Positions 23,275-31,002 of a stretch of 36,656 nt of DNA are shown piece by piece. This stretch comes from an uncultured Mailhella sp. Lineage in GTDB: Bacteria > Desulfobacterota > Desulfovibrionia > Desulfovibrionales > Desulfovibrionaceae. Positions within the stretch are counted from its first letter, which is position 1, and each line of letters begins with the position of its first letter. The DNA lies in contig NZ_CAJJIC010000010.1 in the NCBI RefSeq assembly GCF_905187505.1, positions 1 to 36,656 of the forward strand, given 5' to 3'. The translations under genes were made by a program, and so were the position numbers. A model generated the notes under the pieces. It saw only the letters and a program-made list of their open reading frames with translations. It was not told the DNA's origin and did not search any database.

Positions 23275-24201
23275 TCAGCTGGCAATGAGCCTGAACAGCA
23301 TGGAATTTTCCAGCACCAGCGGGCGCGTCTGCATGAAGAACACGGTCCCGTCCGCCGGAGCACGGACCTCCCAGCGCACGGAACCGTCGTAAGGATCGAG
23401 AATGCTCGCAAGACGCTGATGACGACGAACAAGGTCGTCGGGCTTGCACAGGCAGTACATGATGCCTGCACGGCAGGCCTTGACGTTGATGAGATCCTCT
23501 TCCTGCACCACCTGGGAATGGTATCCCGGATGGGAACGATGCCTGATCATGCCGTGCAGCGCCATAAAGCGCAGAATGGCGGAAAGGCTGTCATCGGCCG
23601 TGGTCACGTCGATGACGCCGGTGTGCCCGGCATAGACGGAAAAGGCCTGAGTTTCCCATATCTGCCAGTTGTAGTTCAGCGTGGTGGTGTCTATGGGCAG
23701 AGGATTGCGCACCAGCGTATAGGGAAGGCCGAAGCCCTGAGCAAGCTCCACGTCCTCATAGCCGGTATGCATCATGCGGACATGGGGAATGAAGTCTCCC
23801 GCCAGATAATAGCTCGCGAGCTGCACGCCGAACTGATAGCCCTGAATATGCTCGAACAGCGCGGCGGCTATGCGCTGCGTGGTCTCGCCGAGCGCGTAGC
23901 CGGGGAACATGCGGTTGATGTCGGTATTGTCCATGGCCCAGAAGCGCTTGCCTATGTTCATGGCAAAGGGATTGGCCGAGGGAATGATGAGAATCTCATG
24001 CCCGGGCATGAGCTCTCCCCTCTCCTCCAGATCCTGAAGCGTATGGACAAGACGCGAACAGACAAACTGCTGCTGCAGCTCGTCGCCGCGCATGGCTCCC
24101 ACCACGGCCAGACTTTTTTTGCCCGAACCGAAGCGGAATCCGTGAATGCGGAACTCGTCGCGGAACGGAGACGGCATGACGAAAAGACGTTCACGTTTCA
24201 T
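23275..24201 (-). CDS. AstE/ASPA-type M14 family protein lacking metal ligands (putative pseudoenzyme)
   Basis: The 308-residue protein is a paralogue of its upstream neighbour and shares its layout: a G-D-E segment near residue 40, N-R-M-F-P-G (96-101), and a C-terminal beta domain. The zinc ligands are gone, however. Where the neighbour has H-G-D-E this protein has R38-G-D-E; where it has D-I-H-S-S this has Q-L-A-S (Ala129); and the catalytic E of V-V-E-M-G is replaced (S-V-Y-A-G). It probably binds a peptide-like or acyl-amino ligand without cleaving it, or regulates its partner. Its ATG overlaps the partner's stop by 4 bp. It is the last gene of the five-gene operon. Confidence 0.75.
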   Translation of the reverse strand: MKRERLFVMPSPFRDEFRIHGFRFGSGKKSLAVVGAMRGDELQQQFVCSRLVHTLQDLEERGELMPGHEILIIPSANPFAMNIGKRFWAMDNTDINRMFPGYALGETTQRIAAALFEHIQGYQFGVQLASYYLAGDFIPHVRMMHTGYEDVELAQGFGLPYTLVRNPLPIDTTTLNYNWQIWETQAFSVYAGHTGVIDVTTADDSLSAILRFMALHGMIRHRSHPGYHSQVVQEEDLINVKACRAGIMYCLCKPDDLVRRHQRLASILDPYDGSVRWEVRAPADGTVFFMQTRPLVLENSMLFRLIAS

Positions 24202-25136
24202 GCGTTGTCCTCCCTGTAGACGCGCGCCAGCAAAGACCCCTCATACACGACGGGGTAGGCCCGTATGGTAAAGACGAACCCCGGCTTGTCCACGGCCACC
24301 TCCTGCAGCACCACGCCGCGCAGGGGATCGACGATGCGGCCTATGGACTGTCCGGCCTCAACTTCGTTGGACTGCCGGATAAGCGGAATGAACACGCCCG
24401 AGGCGGAAGCGTTGATGAACTCCACCGAGCCTCTGGTGGAAAGAATGGTTCGATGTCCGGCCGGAGGTTCGGGAACGTCCCCCTTCCATACGCCGAGATG
24501 CCGCATGAGATTCAGTATGCCCCCCACGAGCTGATCACCGTAGCTCTTGGTGATGCGCATGCCCACGCCCATCTCCACCACCAGCGTGGGCGTGTCCAGG
24601 GCGTTGAGCGAATAGGCCAGCGTGGCTTCCAGCACGGTGGCGGCCTCATGCACCCAGAGGAAGTCAAGATTCAGATACTTGGCCAGAGGAACGAGCTTTT
24701 CCGCCGTCAGCTGATTGATGCGGACCTGCGGCACCTCGTACAGAAAAATGTTGCTGGAATGAATGTCCAGCACCAGATCGGCGCCCTTCAGATCCTCAAT
24801 GATGTTGTAGGCCGTATTTTCCGCCATGCTGCCCCGGGGATCGCCGGGAAAGATGCGGTTCATGTCCAGATCGAAATTGGGGATGCCCCGCGTGATGGAG
24901 TCGATGCCCAGAGGATTGAGCGCGGGATAAATTTCCACGGTGCCGTCCAGGCACTCGGGATGCTCCTGAAGAATGCTGCCGATGCGATAGCAGATGTACT
25001 GCCCTTCCAGCTCGTCGCCGTGAGTTCCGGTGACGATGCAGATGCGTTTTTTCCCGGAGCCCGACGAAATGCTGTTCTTGCGGATGAGCAGGTGCTCATC
25101 GACGGGAAGCTCCGTGGAGATGACGGTTTTTATCAT
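24198..25136 (-). CDS. Succinylglutamate desuccinylase/aspartoacylase family protein (active-site intact)
   Basis: The 312-residue protein belongs to the M14 AstE/ASPA branch of zinc carboxypeptidase-like amide hydrolases. Zinc ligands are visible as His39 and Glu42 (T-G-T-H-G-D-E) and His126 (D-I-H-S-S-N). The substrate-carboxylate motif is N93-R94 (D-M-N-R-I-F-P-G), and Glu188 (V-V-E-M-G) is the likely general base. A beta domain of about 90 residues follows (P-L-I-R-Q-S-N-E-V-E-A-G-Q-S-I-G). The ATG at 25136 overlaps the transglutaminase stop (ATGA). It probably hydrolyses an amide made or modified by the operon's ligase; the substrate is unknown. Confidence 0.85.
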   Translation of the reverse strand: MIKTVISTELPVDEHLLIRKNSISSGSGKKRICIVTGTHGDELEGQYICYRIGSILQEHPECLDGTVEIYPALNPLGIDSITRGIPNFDLDMNRIFPGDPRGSMAENTAYNIIEDLKGADLVLDIHSSNIFLYEVPQVRINQLTAEKLVPLAKYLNLDFLWVHEAATVLEATLAYSLNALDTPTLVVEMGVGMRITKSYGDQLVGGILNLMRHLGVWKGDVPEPPAGHRTILSTRGSVEFINASASGVFIPLIRQSNEVEAGQSIGRIVDPLRGVVLQEVAVDKPGFVFTIRAYPVVYEGSLLARVYREDNA

Positions 25137-25957
25137 GCTTCTTCCACTTTGATGTCTAAGGTGTTCTGTTGCGAGGCCCTGCCGCTGAACACGCCCCGAT
25201 TCACGGAGCAGTCGGCGCTGTCGCGGCCGTGGGCCACCTTGATGCAGCCGTAGCAAAGCAGACGGTTGTTGGTGGGATCAAGCGCCCGCCACACTCCCTG
25301 ATCGAAGAACTCCACCCATGCGTGCGTCGCCCCTTCGCCGACGAGATAGCCGCAGGCATACCGTGCCGGAATACCGCACGAACGCAGCAGGGCGATCAGC
25401 ACGTGAGCATAATCCTGACAGACGCCACGCCTCAGAGCAAAGGCCTGAGCCGCGGTGGTATTCACCGTGGTGACGCCGGGAGCGTAGGTCATGTATGCAT
25501 GAACGGCGCTGCACAGCGAAAGCGCCCTGTCGGCAACGGGTCCGCCGGGCAAAAGCTCCTCCGGCCGGTCTTCCTTTCCGACGAAGGACTGCCCGGCAAA
25601 GCGTTTCATCTCCCCGTCGGGGAGCGTGAGCGCGGTATGTTCCAGAAACATGCCGTGCGCCGTGCCGCAAATTCGATACGGCGTCTGCCTTACCACACCT
25701 TCGGAAACAATGCTGAAACGCAGATGCGCTTCCGATACATACCCCGTCTGCACGGCGTTGCCGAAAGCATCGCGGCTGAAGCAGACGGACAGCACGACGT
25801 CGCGGCCGTCTTCGTGCATGACGGCCGCGCGCATCTGCACCCGCTCGGCATGCTGAAAGGACTCCTGCCTCGGCATGCAGCGCAAAAGCCAGGAATGCGC
25901 GGAAACCGGAGAGGAAAAAGTAATGGTGCTTTCGTAACGATAAAAGAACTGCTTCAT
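25133..25957 (-). CDS. Transglutaminase-like cysteine peptidase family protein
   Basis: The 274-residue protein has the transglutaminase catalytic triad: Cys180 (R-R-G-V-C-Q-D-Y-A-H), His212 (T-H-A-W-V-E-F-F) and Asp227 (D-P-T-N-N). An N-terminal domain of about 150 residues precedes it, starting Y-R-Y-E-S-T-I-T-F-S, as in the bacterial transglutaminase N-terminal region. No signal peptide is present, so it acts in the cytoplasm. It is linked by ATGA overlaps to the alpha-E gene before it and the AstE-like gene after it. Such proteins in ATP-grasp/alpha-E operons are predicted to be peptidases or amide-bond-forming enzymes. Confidence 0.88.
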   Translation of the reverse strand: MKQFFYRYESTITFSSPVSAHSWLLRCMPRQESFQHAERVQMRAAVMHEDGRDVVLSVCFSRDAFGNAVQTGYVSEAHLRFSIVSEGVVRQTPYRICGTAHGMFLEHTALTLPDGEMKRFAGQSFVGKEDRPEELLPGGPVADRALSLCSAVHAYMTYAPGVTTVNTTAAQAFALRRGVCQDYAHVLIALLRSCGIPARYACGYLVGEGATHAWVEFFDQGVWRALDPTNNRLLCYGCIKVAHGRDSADCSVNRGVFSGRASQQNTLDIKVEEA

Positions 25958-26634
25958 ACCAGGACCAGGGAGTTCAACGAACAGAGCACGTCGGGAATCT
26001 TATTCCCGTAATCGCGCCCGTCGGAGAATATCTCCCTGAGCCTGTTTCTGCAACGTTCATCCACCATGTCTTCAATATGCCCCAGCCGGTGGTCCAGGCT
26101 TTCCCACTCCGCGGCCACGCGTTTGAAAGGATAGTCGAACCTTGAATACATATCAATATATTCCACATGCTTGCCGATAAAAAGCATATCCAGAGTGGCA
26201 ATATTGGTTACATGCTGGAACACGGAACCCCAGAAGGCAAGAATATAGTCGGTGACAGGCTGAAGACGAACGATGTTGATGTCATGCTTGTGGCGGCAGT
26301 GATTCAGCGTGGCCATGCAGAGATTCACATAGCTGATGGACGCCGTGGTAAGCTCTTCGCGCAGGACGATGCTGTTGTCGTTCAGGCATTCCAGGCAGTA
26401 CAGAAGAGATCCCGGCGTATTCTCGAACAGATGCTGATACAAAAATGTTTCTCTGTCGGAAGGGCAGTTGACGAGGGAAAGTTTCCGGCAATAAATCTGA
26501 AGCGCATCTTCCCGGCCTTCATCCAGACACAGGTCATAATACCGACGCAGAAAATGGAGCTGCGCGAAAAGGCGCTCGGCATAGCGCCCCAGCCAGAAAA
26601 GATGGTTCGCCTTGGCGGGAGATATGGAAGACAT
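25954..26634 (-). CDS. Alpha-E domain protein (DUF403 family)
   Basis: The ATG at 26634 has AAGGA six bases upstream and gives 226 residues. The start, A-N-H-L-F-W-L-G-R-Y-A-E-R, is the conserved alpha-E motif, and the rest is predicted all-helical. Typical family members are about 300 residues, so this one is short. Alpha-E proteins almost always accompany a circularly permuted ATP-grasp protein and a transglutaminase; their biochemical role is not settled. The frame is open further upstream (to 26913), but that part is antisense-type sequence inside the ATP-grasp gene. The end overlaps the transglutaminase start by 4 bp. Confidence 0.85.
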   Translation of the reverse strand: MSSISPAKANHLFWLGRYAERLFAQLHFLRRYYDLCLDEGREDALQIYCRKLSLVNCPSDRETFLYQHLFENTPGSLLYCLECLNDNSIVLREELTTASISYVNLCMATLNHCRHKHDINIVRLQPVTDYILAFWGSVFQHVTNIATLDMLFIGKHVEYIDMYSRFDYPFKRVAAEWESLDHRLGHIEDMVDERCRNRLREIFSDGRDYGNKIPDVLCSLNSLVLV

Positions 26635-26666
26635 GGCGTATCCTTCTGTGATGATGGTGGATGATG

Positions 26667-28010
26667 TTAAAAGGGCTTTGCCAGCGACTTGTGATCGCGC
26701 AATACCCAGGTATCCTTGAAGCCGCCCCCCTGACTGGAGTTGACCACAAAGGAGTCGGCCTGACGGGCAAACCGGGTCAGACCGCTTTTCCAGACCACCG
26801 TACTGTCGGAGGAAGAAAGCACAAAGGCACGCAGATCGGCCTTGCGGTAGACGACGCCGTGATCTTCCATGGTTTCCAGGTCCTTGAAATTGATCACTTC
26901 CTGAGCAATCCACCGACGGGGCTCGGAACGGATGAGCTCCTTCAGCTTTTCCAGACGGTCATGCTCCAGATCGCGCCCGAACACCACGCCGTAGCCTCCG
27001 GCCTCGCTCACGTCCTTGATGACCAGCTTTTCCGCGTTGGCAAGAACGTAGTCGCGGTCTTCCTCATAATAGGGGAGGTAGGTGGGGGCATTCTGCAGTA
27101 TGGCCTTTTCGCCGAGATAGTATTCCACCATGCGGGGCACGAAATAGTACAGTCCCTTGTCGTCGGCCACGCCGTTGCCGGGGCAGTTCAGAAGCGCCAC
27201 ATTGCCCGCGGCATAGGCCTGCATGAGGTTGGGCACGCCGAGAAGCGAGTCCGGCTCAAAGGCCATGGGGTCGAGATATTCATCGGACACGCGGCGGTAA
27301 ATGGCGCCCACCAGCGTTTTTTCGTGAAAAATGCCCTGATAGTACACATGGTTGTCTTCCACGATGAGATCCCCGGGAAAGGCGAGGACGGAGCCCGTGC
27401 GTTCCGCAAGATAGGAGTGTTCGAAAAACGCGGAATTGTAGCGCCCGGGCGTAAAGACCACGTTGAGCCCCCCGTTGACGTTCATGTCGTCCAAGACATG
27501 CTTCAAAAGCTGCGGATAGTCGCGGTTGTCTTCGATGTGATTGGCGGAAAACGTTTCAGGACTCACCTTGCGGGAGATGGTGCGGGCGATAAGAGGGTAG
27601 GACGCACCGGAAGGAATGCGAAGATTGTCTTCCAGCACGAACCATCTTCCGTCCCTGGCCTGCACCAGGTCTATGCCGGCAATGTGGGCGAACACGCCGT
27701 GGGGAGGACATATGCCTTCACACTGGGGAAGATACCCCTTGGAGGCATACACAAAGGATTTGGGAACGACTTTATTTTTAAGGATGTTCTTTTCGCCGTA
27801 AACGTCGGCAAGAAACAGGTTGAGAGCTTTGACGCGCTGCGCAAGACCCTTTTCCAGATAGGCCCACTCTTCGGGGTCGATGACGCGGGGAATGGGATCA
27901 AAGGGAAAGAGCTGCTCCTTGAACTTCCCGTTCTTGTAAATTCCAAAGCGCACGCCATAGCGTTCCAACCAGTTGTTCACAGCTTCACGGCTTTCTACGA
28001 GTGAATACAT
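26667..28010 (-). CDS. Circularly permuted ATP-grasp protein (COG2308 type)
   Basis: The ATG at 28010 has AGGAG six bases upstream and gives 447 residues. Family motifs are F-L-A-D-V-Y-G (66-72), L-E-D-N-L-R-I-P-S-G (126-135), the nucleotide-loop G-G-Y-G (338-341) preceded by Lys332, D-L-R-A-F (392-396), and the near-invariant N-S-S-Q-G-G-G-F-K-D-T-W-V (424-436). ATP-grasp enzymes join a carboxylate to an amine through an acyl phosphate; for this family a peptide or amino-acid ligase role is predicted but the product is unknown. It heads an operon with alpha-E, transglutaminase and two AstE-like genes, 32 bp before the alpha-E gene. Confidence 0.9.
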   Translation of the reverse strand: MYSLVESREAVNNWLERYGVRFGIYKNGKFKEQLFPFDPIPRVIDPEEWAYLEKGLAQRVKALNLFLADVYGEKNILKNKVVPKSFVYASKGYLPQCEGICPPHGVFAHIAGIDLVQARDGRWFVLEDNLRIPSGASYPLIARTISRKVSPETFSANHIEDNRDYPQLLKHVLDDMNVNGGLNVVFTPGRYNSAFFEHSYLAERTGSVLAFPGDLIVEDNHVYYQGIFHEKTLVGAIYRRVSDEYLDPMAFEPDSLLGVPNLMQAYAAGNVALLNCPGNGVADDKGLYYFVPRMVEYYLGEKAILQNAPTYLPYYEEDRDYVLANAEKLVIKDVSEAGGYGVVFGRDLEHDRLEKLKELIRSEPRRWIAQEVINFKDLETMEDHGVVYRKADLRAFVLSSSDSTVVWKSGLTRFARQADSFVVNSSQGGGFKDTWVLRDHKSLAKPF

Positions 28011-28052
28011 GTCGGACTCCTGCTTGATATGTTCCGACTTAATGATGCAAAA

Positions 28053-28058
28053 AATATA
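28053..28058 (-). promoter_or_regulatory. Possible -10 box of the ATP-grasp operon
   Basis: The minus strand reads TATATT here, about 43 nt before the ATP-grasp ATG, in an AT-rich stretch. No good -35 lies at the right distance, so an activator may be needed. Three palindromes lie upstream (28278-28329). The stretch 28060-28277 shows no other feature. Confidence 0.25.
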
Positions 28059-28277
28059 CCATATTGTCCAAAAAAAATGCCCGAACGCATCTTCTTTTTC
28101 CCCATGACGGCATGACGCTGAAATATAAGAACAAAAAAGGAACACGATTTTTCTGAGCCTGAACATGCTCGTCTGTTCCCATGCCTGAAGAACATAGGAA
28201 TACCGCCGATATTCGGGAAATGGCCTCAAAATTCCCGAGACAAGAACATCTCCAGAGGGCGGTCTGCTCCCTGATTA

Positions 28278-28329
28278 ATACATTAATGTATCTCTTGCGA
28301 TATTATTGATATAATATTGAATCAATATT
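28278..28329. promoter_or_regulatory. Cluster of three AT-rich palindromes (operator-like)
   Basis: Three perfect inverted repeats crowd into 52 bp: ATACATT/AATGTAT (28278-28291, no spacer), ATATTAT/ATAATAT (28300-28317, four-base spacer) and AATATTGA/TCAATATT (28313-28329, one-base spacer). They lie about 270 bp upstream of the ATP-grasp operon and downstream of the RluD-CoaE gene. The base composition differs sharply from the GC-rich flanks. They look like protein-binding sites; the cognate factor is unknown. Confidence 0.5.
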
Positions 28330-28385
28330 CATGCAGAACTTACAAATCCGTCTTTCGGCAAAAGCACGACGCCCCGCTCGTGCTG

Positions 28386-28408
28386 AAAAAGGCCCATGTC
28401 TGGGCCTT
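28386..28408 (-). terminator. Intrinsic terminator downstream of the RluD-CoaE gene
   Basis: On the minus strand a perfect 8-bp stem (AAGGCCCA with TGGGCCTT, 28389-28396 with 28401-28408, loop GACA) runs into TTTTT (28386-28390). It lies about 180 nt after the stop codon, leaving an untranslated tail or room for a small reading frame. Confidence 0.75.
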
Positions 28409-28473
28409 CTCATACCAGCACACCCGGCCCCGCGCTTCTCTTTCCAGCGAAGGCTCACCGCATGGACGAAACA

Positions 28474-28542
28474 CTACCTGTCCGCAGAACGAAAGAACTG
28501 TCTCCCGGGCTCCGTCGGCGTTATTCTGCAAAGGCGGCACAT
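28474..28542 (-). CDS. Possible 22-residue small protein
   Basis: An ATG at 28542 is preceded by a full AGGAGG five bases upstream. The frame encodes 22 residues starting M-C-R-L-C-R-I and ends at 28474, between the RluD-CoaE stop and its terminator. A GTG at 28540 in another frame would use the same site and give 66 residues, but would run through the terminator. Nothing supports it beyond the ribosome binding site. Confidence 0.2.
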   Translation of the reverse strand: MCRLCRITPTEPGRQFFRSADR

Positions 28543-28585
28543 TACTGCCTCCTTTTCCCCGGAAGCGGCAGCTCGGACTGCACGC

Positions 28586-30238
28586 TCATGCCTGTGCGCC
28601 CTCTCCGCTCCAGAGTGCGTGCCAGACCGCGCAGAGGGTCTCCCCTCTCGCTCTTCCCTTGTCAGAGAGCTTTGCAAGAAAGGTGTCCACTTCCCGGTCC
28701 AGGTCGTCCAGCGTGCCCGCGTTGTGAATGAGAAGATCCGCCGAAGCAATCTTGTCTTCCTGCTTCCACTGCCAGCTCTCCACGGCGGCAATCTTTGCGT
28801 CGCTCCAGTTTCTGGTGGCGCGCAGCCGCTCGTGACGCACGGCATCGGGGCACACGATGACCGCAATGTCCGCGCCCGGGCACGTCCAGCCCGTCTCAAA
28901 CCAGAGAGGCACTTCCGCCACGGCCACGGCGTCGCCCGCCGCCTCGGCCTTCTGAAAGAACCTTTCCATGGAATCACGCACCAGAGGATGAATCATGCGC
29001 TCAATCTCGCGCCTCATCCCCGGCGTTTCCGCAAGAAGCTTCGTCAGCTTCGCGCGATCCACCCGTCCTTCATCGTCGAAGAAGGCGTTTCCCCAGCGCT
29101 GACGCATGAGGTGCCAGCCGTCCGCGCCGGGCCGGTACTGGGCGGCCACGGCCTTGTCCGCACTCCATACGGCAATATGCCGCTTCTCCATGCAATCCAG
29201 CACGGCCGACTTGCCGCATCCCGGCATTCCCGTGAGAATGACGCGCCGCGTGCCCCGCTCAAGCGCCAGCATGGCGCGGGGAAAGTCTTCCGGCGGAGGA
29301 CAGACGAAATTCATGGCCCTGCCGTTCACGGGGTGAGAAAATTCCAGCTTCCACGCGTGCAGAAGCTGCCTTGCCGCCGGTGACTCCTTGTCCTCCGGTC
29401 CATAGACGGCGTCGCCCCACAGAGGAAAGCCCGCACGGGCAAGGTGAACGCGTATCTGATGAGTGCGCCCGGTAAAAATGCGCACGGCAAGCAGAGCAAA
29501 GCGTCCGGACGGCGAGGCATAAAGAGTGCTCCACGTCGTGAGCGCGCTGCGGCCACCCTTTTCCTCGGGAACCACGGCCATGCGCGTCTTTATGGCAGGA
29601 TGGCGGCCTATGGGCAGATCGCTCATGCCTTCGGCCGGAGGCACGCCGCGGGTCACGGCAAGGTAGGTCTTGTGCACGCGCCGGGCGGCGAAGTCCTCAA
29701 TGAGGCGCAGTCTCGCCCGCTCCGAGAGAGCGATGATCACAAGGCCCGACGTGTCCTTGTCCAGTCTGTGCACTATGCCCGGCCTCGGCCCTTCCTGAAG
29801 CGCCAGCGCCGGAAAGCGCGAGAGCAGGCGATGGACCAGCGTGCCCTGCGGGCAGCTCGGGCAGGGGTGCATGGTCAGCCCCGCAGGCTTGTTGACGACG
29901 GCGATGTCCTCATCGGCATACACCACGTCGAGCGGTCCCTCTTCCGGCACAAGGGCGTCCGAAGTCCCGGGCATGCGGAGAGTCACCACCTGACCGGGAC
30001 GAACCTTGAAGTCGGCATCCGTGCAGGCAGAACCGTCCACCGTGCAGTCGCCCTGCTCCACCAGCCTCTTGATGCGGCTGCGGGAAAGATCGGCCACGGA
30101 GCCGAGAAAGGCGTCAAGACGCGTCTTCTTCATGCCCGCGGGAACCGTAAAGCTCGCCGCGCCGTCCGCTGATGAGGTCAGTTCGTCATCAATGTCCGGC
30201 TCTTCCGCACCCATGAGCGCGCGGGGCTGTTCCGTCAT
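28586..30238 (-). CDS. Fusion of RluD-type pseudouridine synthase and dephospho-CoA kinase
   Basis: The 550-residue protein has two unrelated enzyme parts. The N-terminal half has an S4 RNA-binding domain (about 38-84) and an RluA/RluD synthase domain with catalytic Asp160 (H-R-L-D-K-D-T-S-G) and the R-I-F-T-G-R-T-H-Q-I-R-V-H motif. The C-terminal half (from about 331) is dephospho-CoA kinase, with P-loop G-M-P-G-C-G-K-S (337-344), D-K-A-V after the second strand, and the V-P-L-W-F-E lid motif. It would modify 23S rRNA and perform the last step of coenzyme A synthesis. The ATG at 30238 overlaps the thioesterase stop (ATGA). No frameshift is visible at the junction. Confidence 0.9.
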   Translation of the reverse strand: MTEQPRALMGAEEPDIDDELTSSADGAASFTVPAGMKKTRLDAFLGSVADLSRSRIKRLVEQGDCTVDGSACTDADFKVRPGQVVTLRMPGTSDALVPEEGPLDVVYADEDIAVVNKPAGLTMHPCPSCPQGTLVHRLLSRFPALALQEGPRPGIVHRLDKDTSGLVIIALSERARLRLIEDFAARRVHKTYLAVTRGVPPAEGMSDLPIGRHPAIKTRMAVVPEEKGGRSALTTWSTLYASPSGRFALLAVRIFTGRTHQIRVHLARAGFPLWGDAVYGPEDKESPAARQLLHAWKLEFSHPVNGRAMNFVCPPPEDFPRAMLALERGTRRVILTGMPGCGKSAVLDCMEKRHIAVWSADKAVAAQYRPGADGWHLMRQRWGNAFFDDEGRVDRAKLTKLLAETPGMRREIERMIHPLVRDSMERFFQKAEAAGDAVAVAEVPLWFETGWTCPGADIAVIVCPDAVRHERLRATRNWSDAKIAAVESWQWKQEDKIASADLLIHNAGTLDDLDREVDTFLAKLSDKGRARGETLCAVWHALWSGEGAQA

Positions 30239-30639
30239 GCCTCTTCTCCGTCGTCGAATTTCCTCAGCACGTATCCGGTCATGACGGCCTTGGCGATGTT
30301 CCGGCCGTCCCCATCGTACACCATGATGTCGTACACCGCGAGCGTGCGCCCGAGACGAACGGGCACGGCCCTTGCGCGAAGAGGCCCGCACGTTCCGGGC
30401 AGCAGATAGGAAATGGAGCACTGCGCGCTTACGCAGAGAATCCCCGCTCCCCGGCATCCGGCGGCAAAGGCCATGTCGGCCAGCGTGAACATGGCGCCGC
30501 CGTGGGCATTGCCGAGCACGTTGAGATGACGGGAATCCAGCGGCATGGAGACCTCGCCGTTTCCTTCGGCATCAAAGCTTTCCACCCTGATGCCGAGAAG
30601 AGACGCCAGCGTGCCTTCCGTAACGACATCGCAATTCAT
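30235..30639 (-). CDS. PaaI-type hotdog thioesterase
   Basis: The 134-residue protein has the hotdog signature N-V-L-G-N-A-H-G-G-A-M-F-T-L-A-D, with His46-Gly-Gly and Asp55 as likely catalytic positions. Members hydrolyse acyl-CoA thioesters, often aromatic ones. AGGAG lies seven bases before the ATG. It leads the operon with the RluD-CoaE fusion (4-bp overlap), placing a CoA-thioester hydrolase beside a CoA-synthesis enzyme. The substrate cannot be inferred. Confidence 0.88.
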   Translation of the reverse strand: MNCDVVTEGTLASLLGIRVESFDAEGNGEVSMPLDSRHLNVLGNAHGGAMFTLADMAFAAGCRGAGILCVSAQCSISYLLPGTCGPLRARAVPVRLGRTLAVYDIMVYDGDGRNIAKAVMTGYVLRKFDDGEEA

Positions 30640-30676
30640 GGTTCAACTCCTCATTGACAGCACATTTCAGGGCGCG

Positions 30677-30705
30677 AGCATACCTGCGGCCGCGCGGCAT
30701 GGCAA
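30677..30705 (-). promoter_or_regulatory. Promoter of the thioesterase-RluD/CoaE operon
   Basis: The minus strand has TTGCCA (30700-30705), 17 nt, then TATGCT (30677-30682), about 38 nt before the thioesterase start. Confidence 0.6.
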
Positions 30706-30782
30706 GCCGTCCGCCGGGGGGGTGCCTGCCCGGAAAAAAACGGGAAATGCTCCGCGCCCCGCCTTCGAGGCCCTTCTTTCAC

Positions 30783-30811
30783 TGGACAGCGTCCTTCGGA
30801 GAGTTTATATC
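30783..30811 (+). promoter_or_regulatory. Promoter of the small basic protein gene
   Basis: TGGACA (30783-30788), exactly 17 nt, then TATATC (30806-30811). The start codon is about 34 nt downstream. It is one of the best promoters in the window after the S10 promoter. Confidence 0.65.
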
Positions 30812-30844
30812 TTCTGGATACATTTTCTTTTAAGGAGCAATCTC

Positions 30845-30955
30845 ATGGCCCATAAAAAGATTGAACGCGCCAAGGAACTTGATCGCCGCCGTCATCGTCG
30901 TGCCCAGCGCATCAAGGAACGCATCCACGAAGCCAAGGCCGCTGCCAAGAAGTAA
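30845..30955 (+). CDS. Small, highly basic 36-residue protein of unknown function
   Basis: The frame starts M-A-H-K-K-I-E-R-A-K-E-L-D and ends A-K-A-A-A-K-K. More than 40 percent of residues are Lys or Arg and there is no Pro or Gly, so a single long positively charged helix is expected. A strong ribosome binding site (AAGGAG, seven bases upstream), a good promoter and a downstream terminator support expression. The composition suggests RNA or ribosome binding, as in other tiny basic ribosome-associated proteins, but I do not recognise a characterised family. Confidence 0.75.
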   Translation: MAHKKIERAKELDRRRHRRAQRIKERIHEAKAAAKK

Positions 30956-31002
30956 GTCTGGTTCGCGGGTTTCTGCGGCCTGCGGCTGCAGAGTCAGTTT
31001 TC

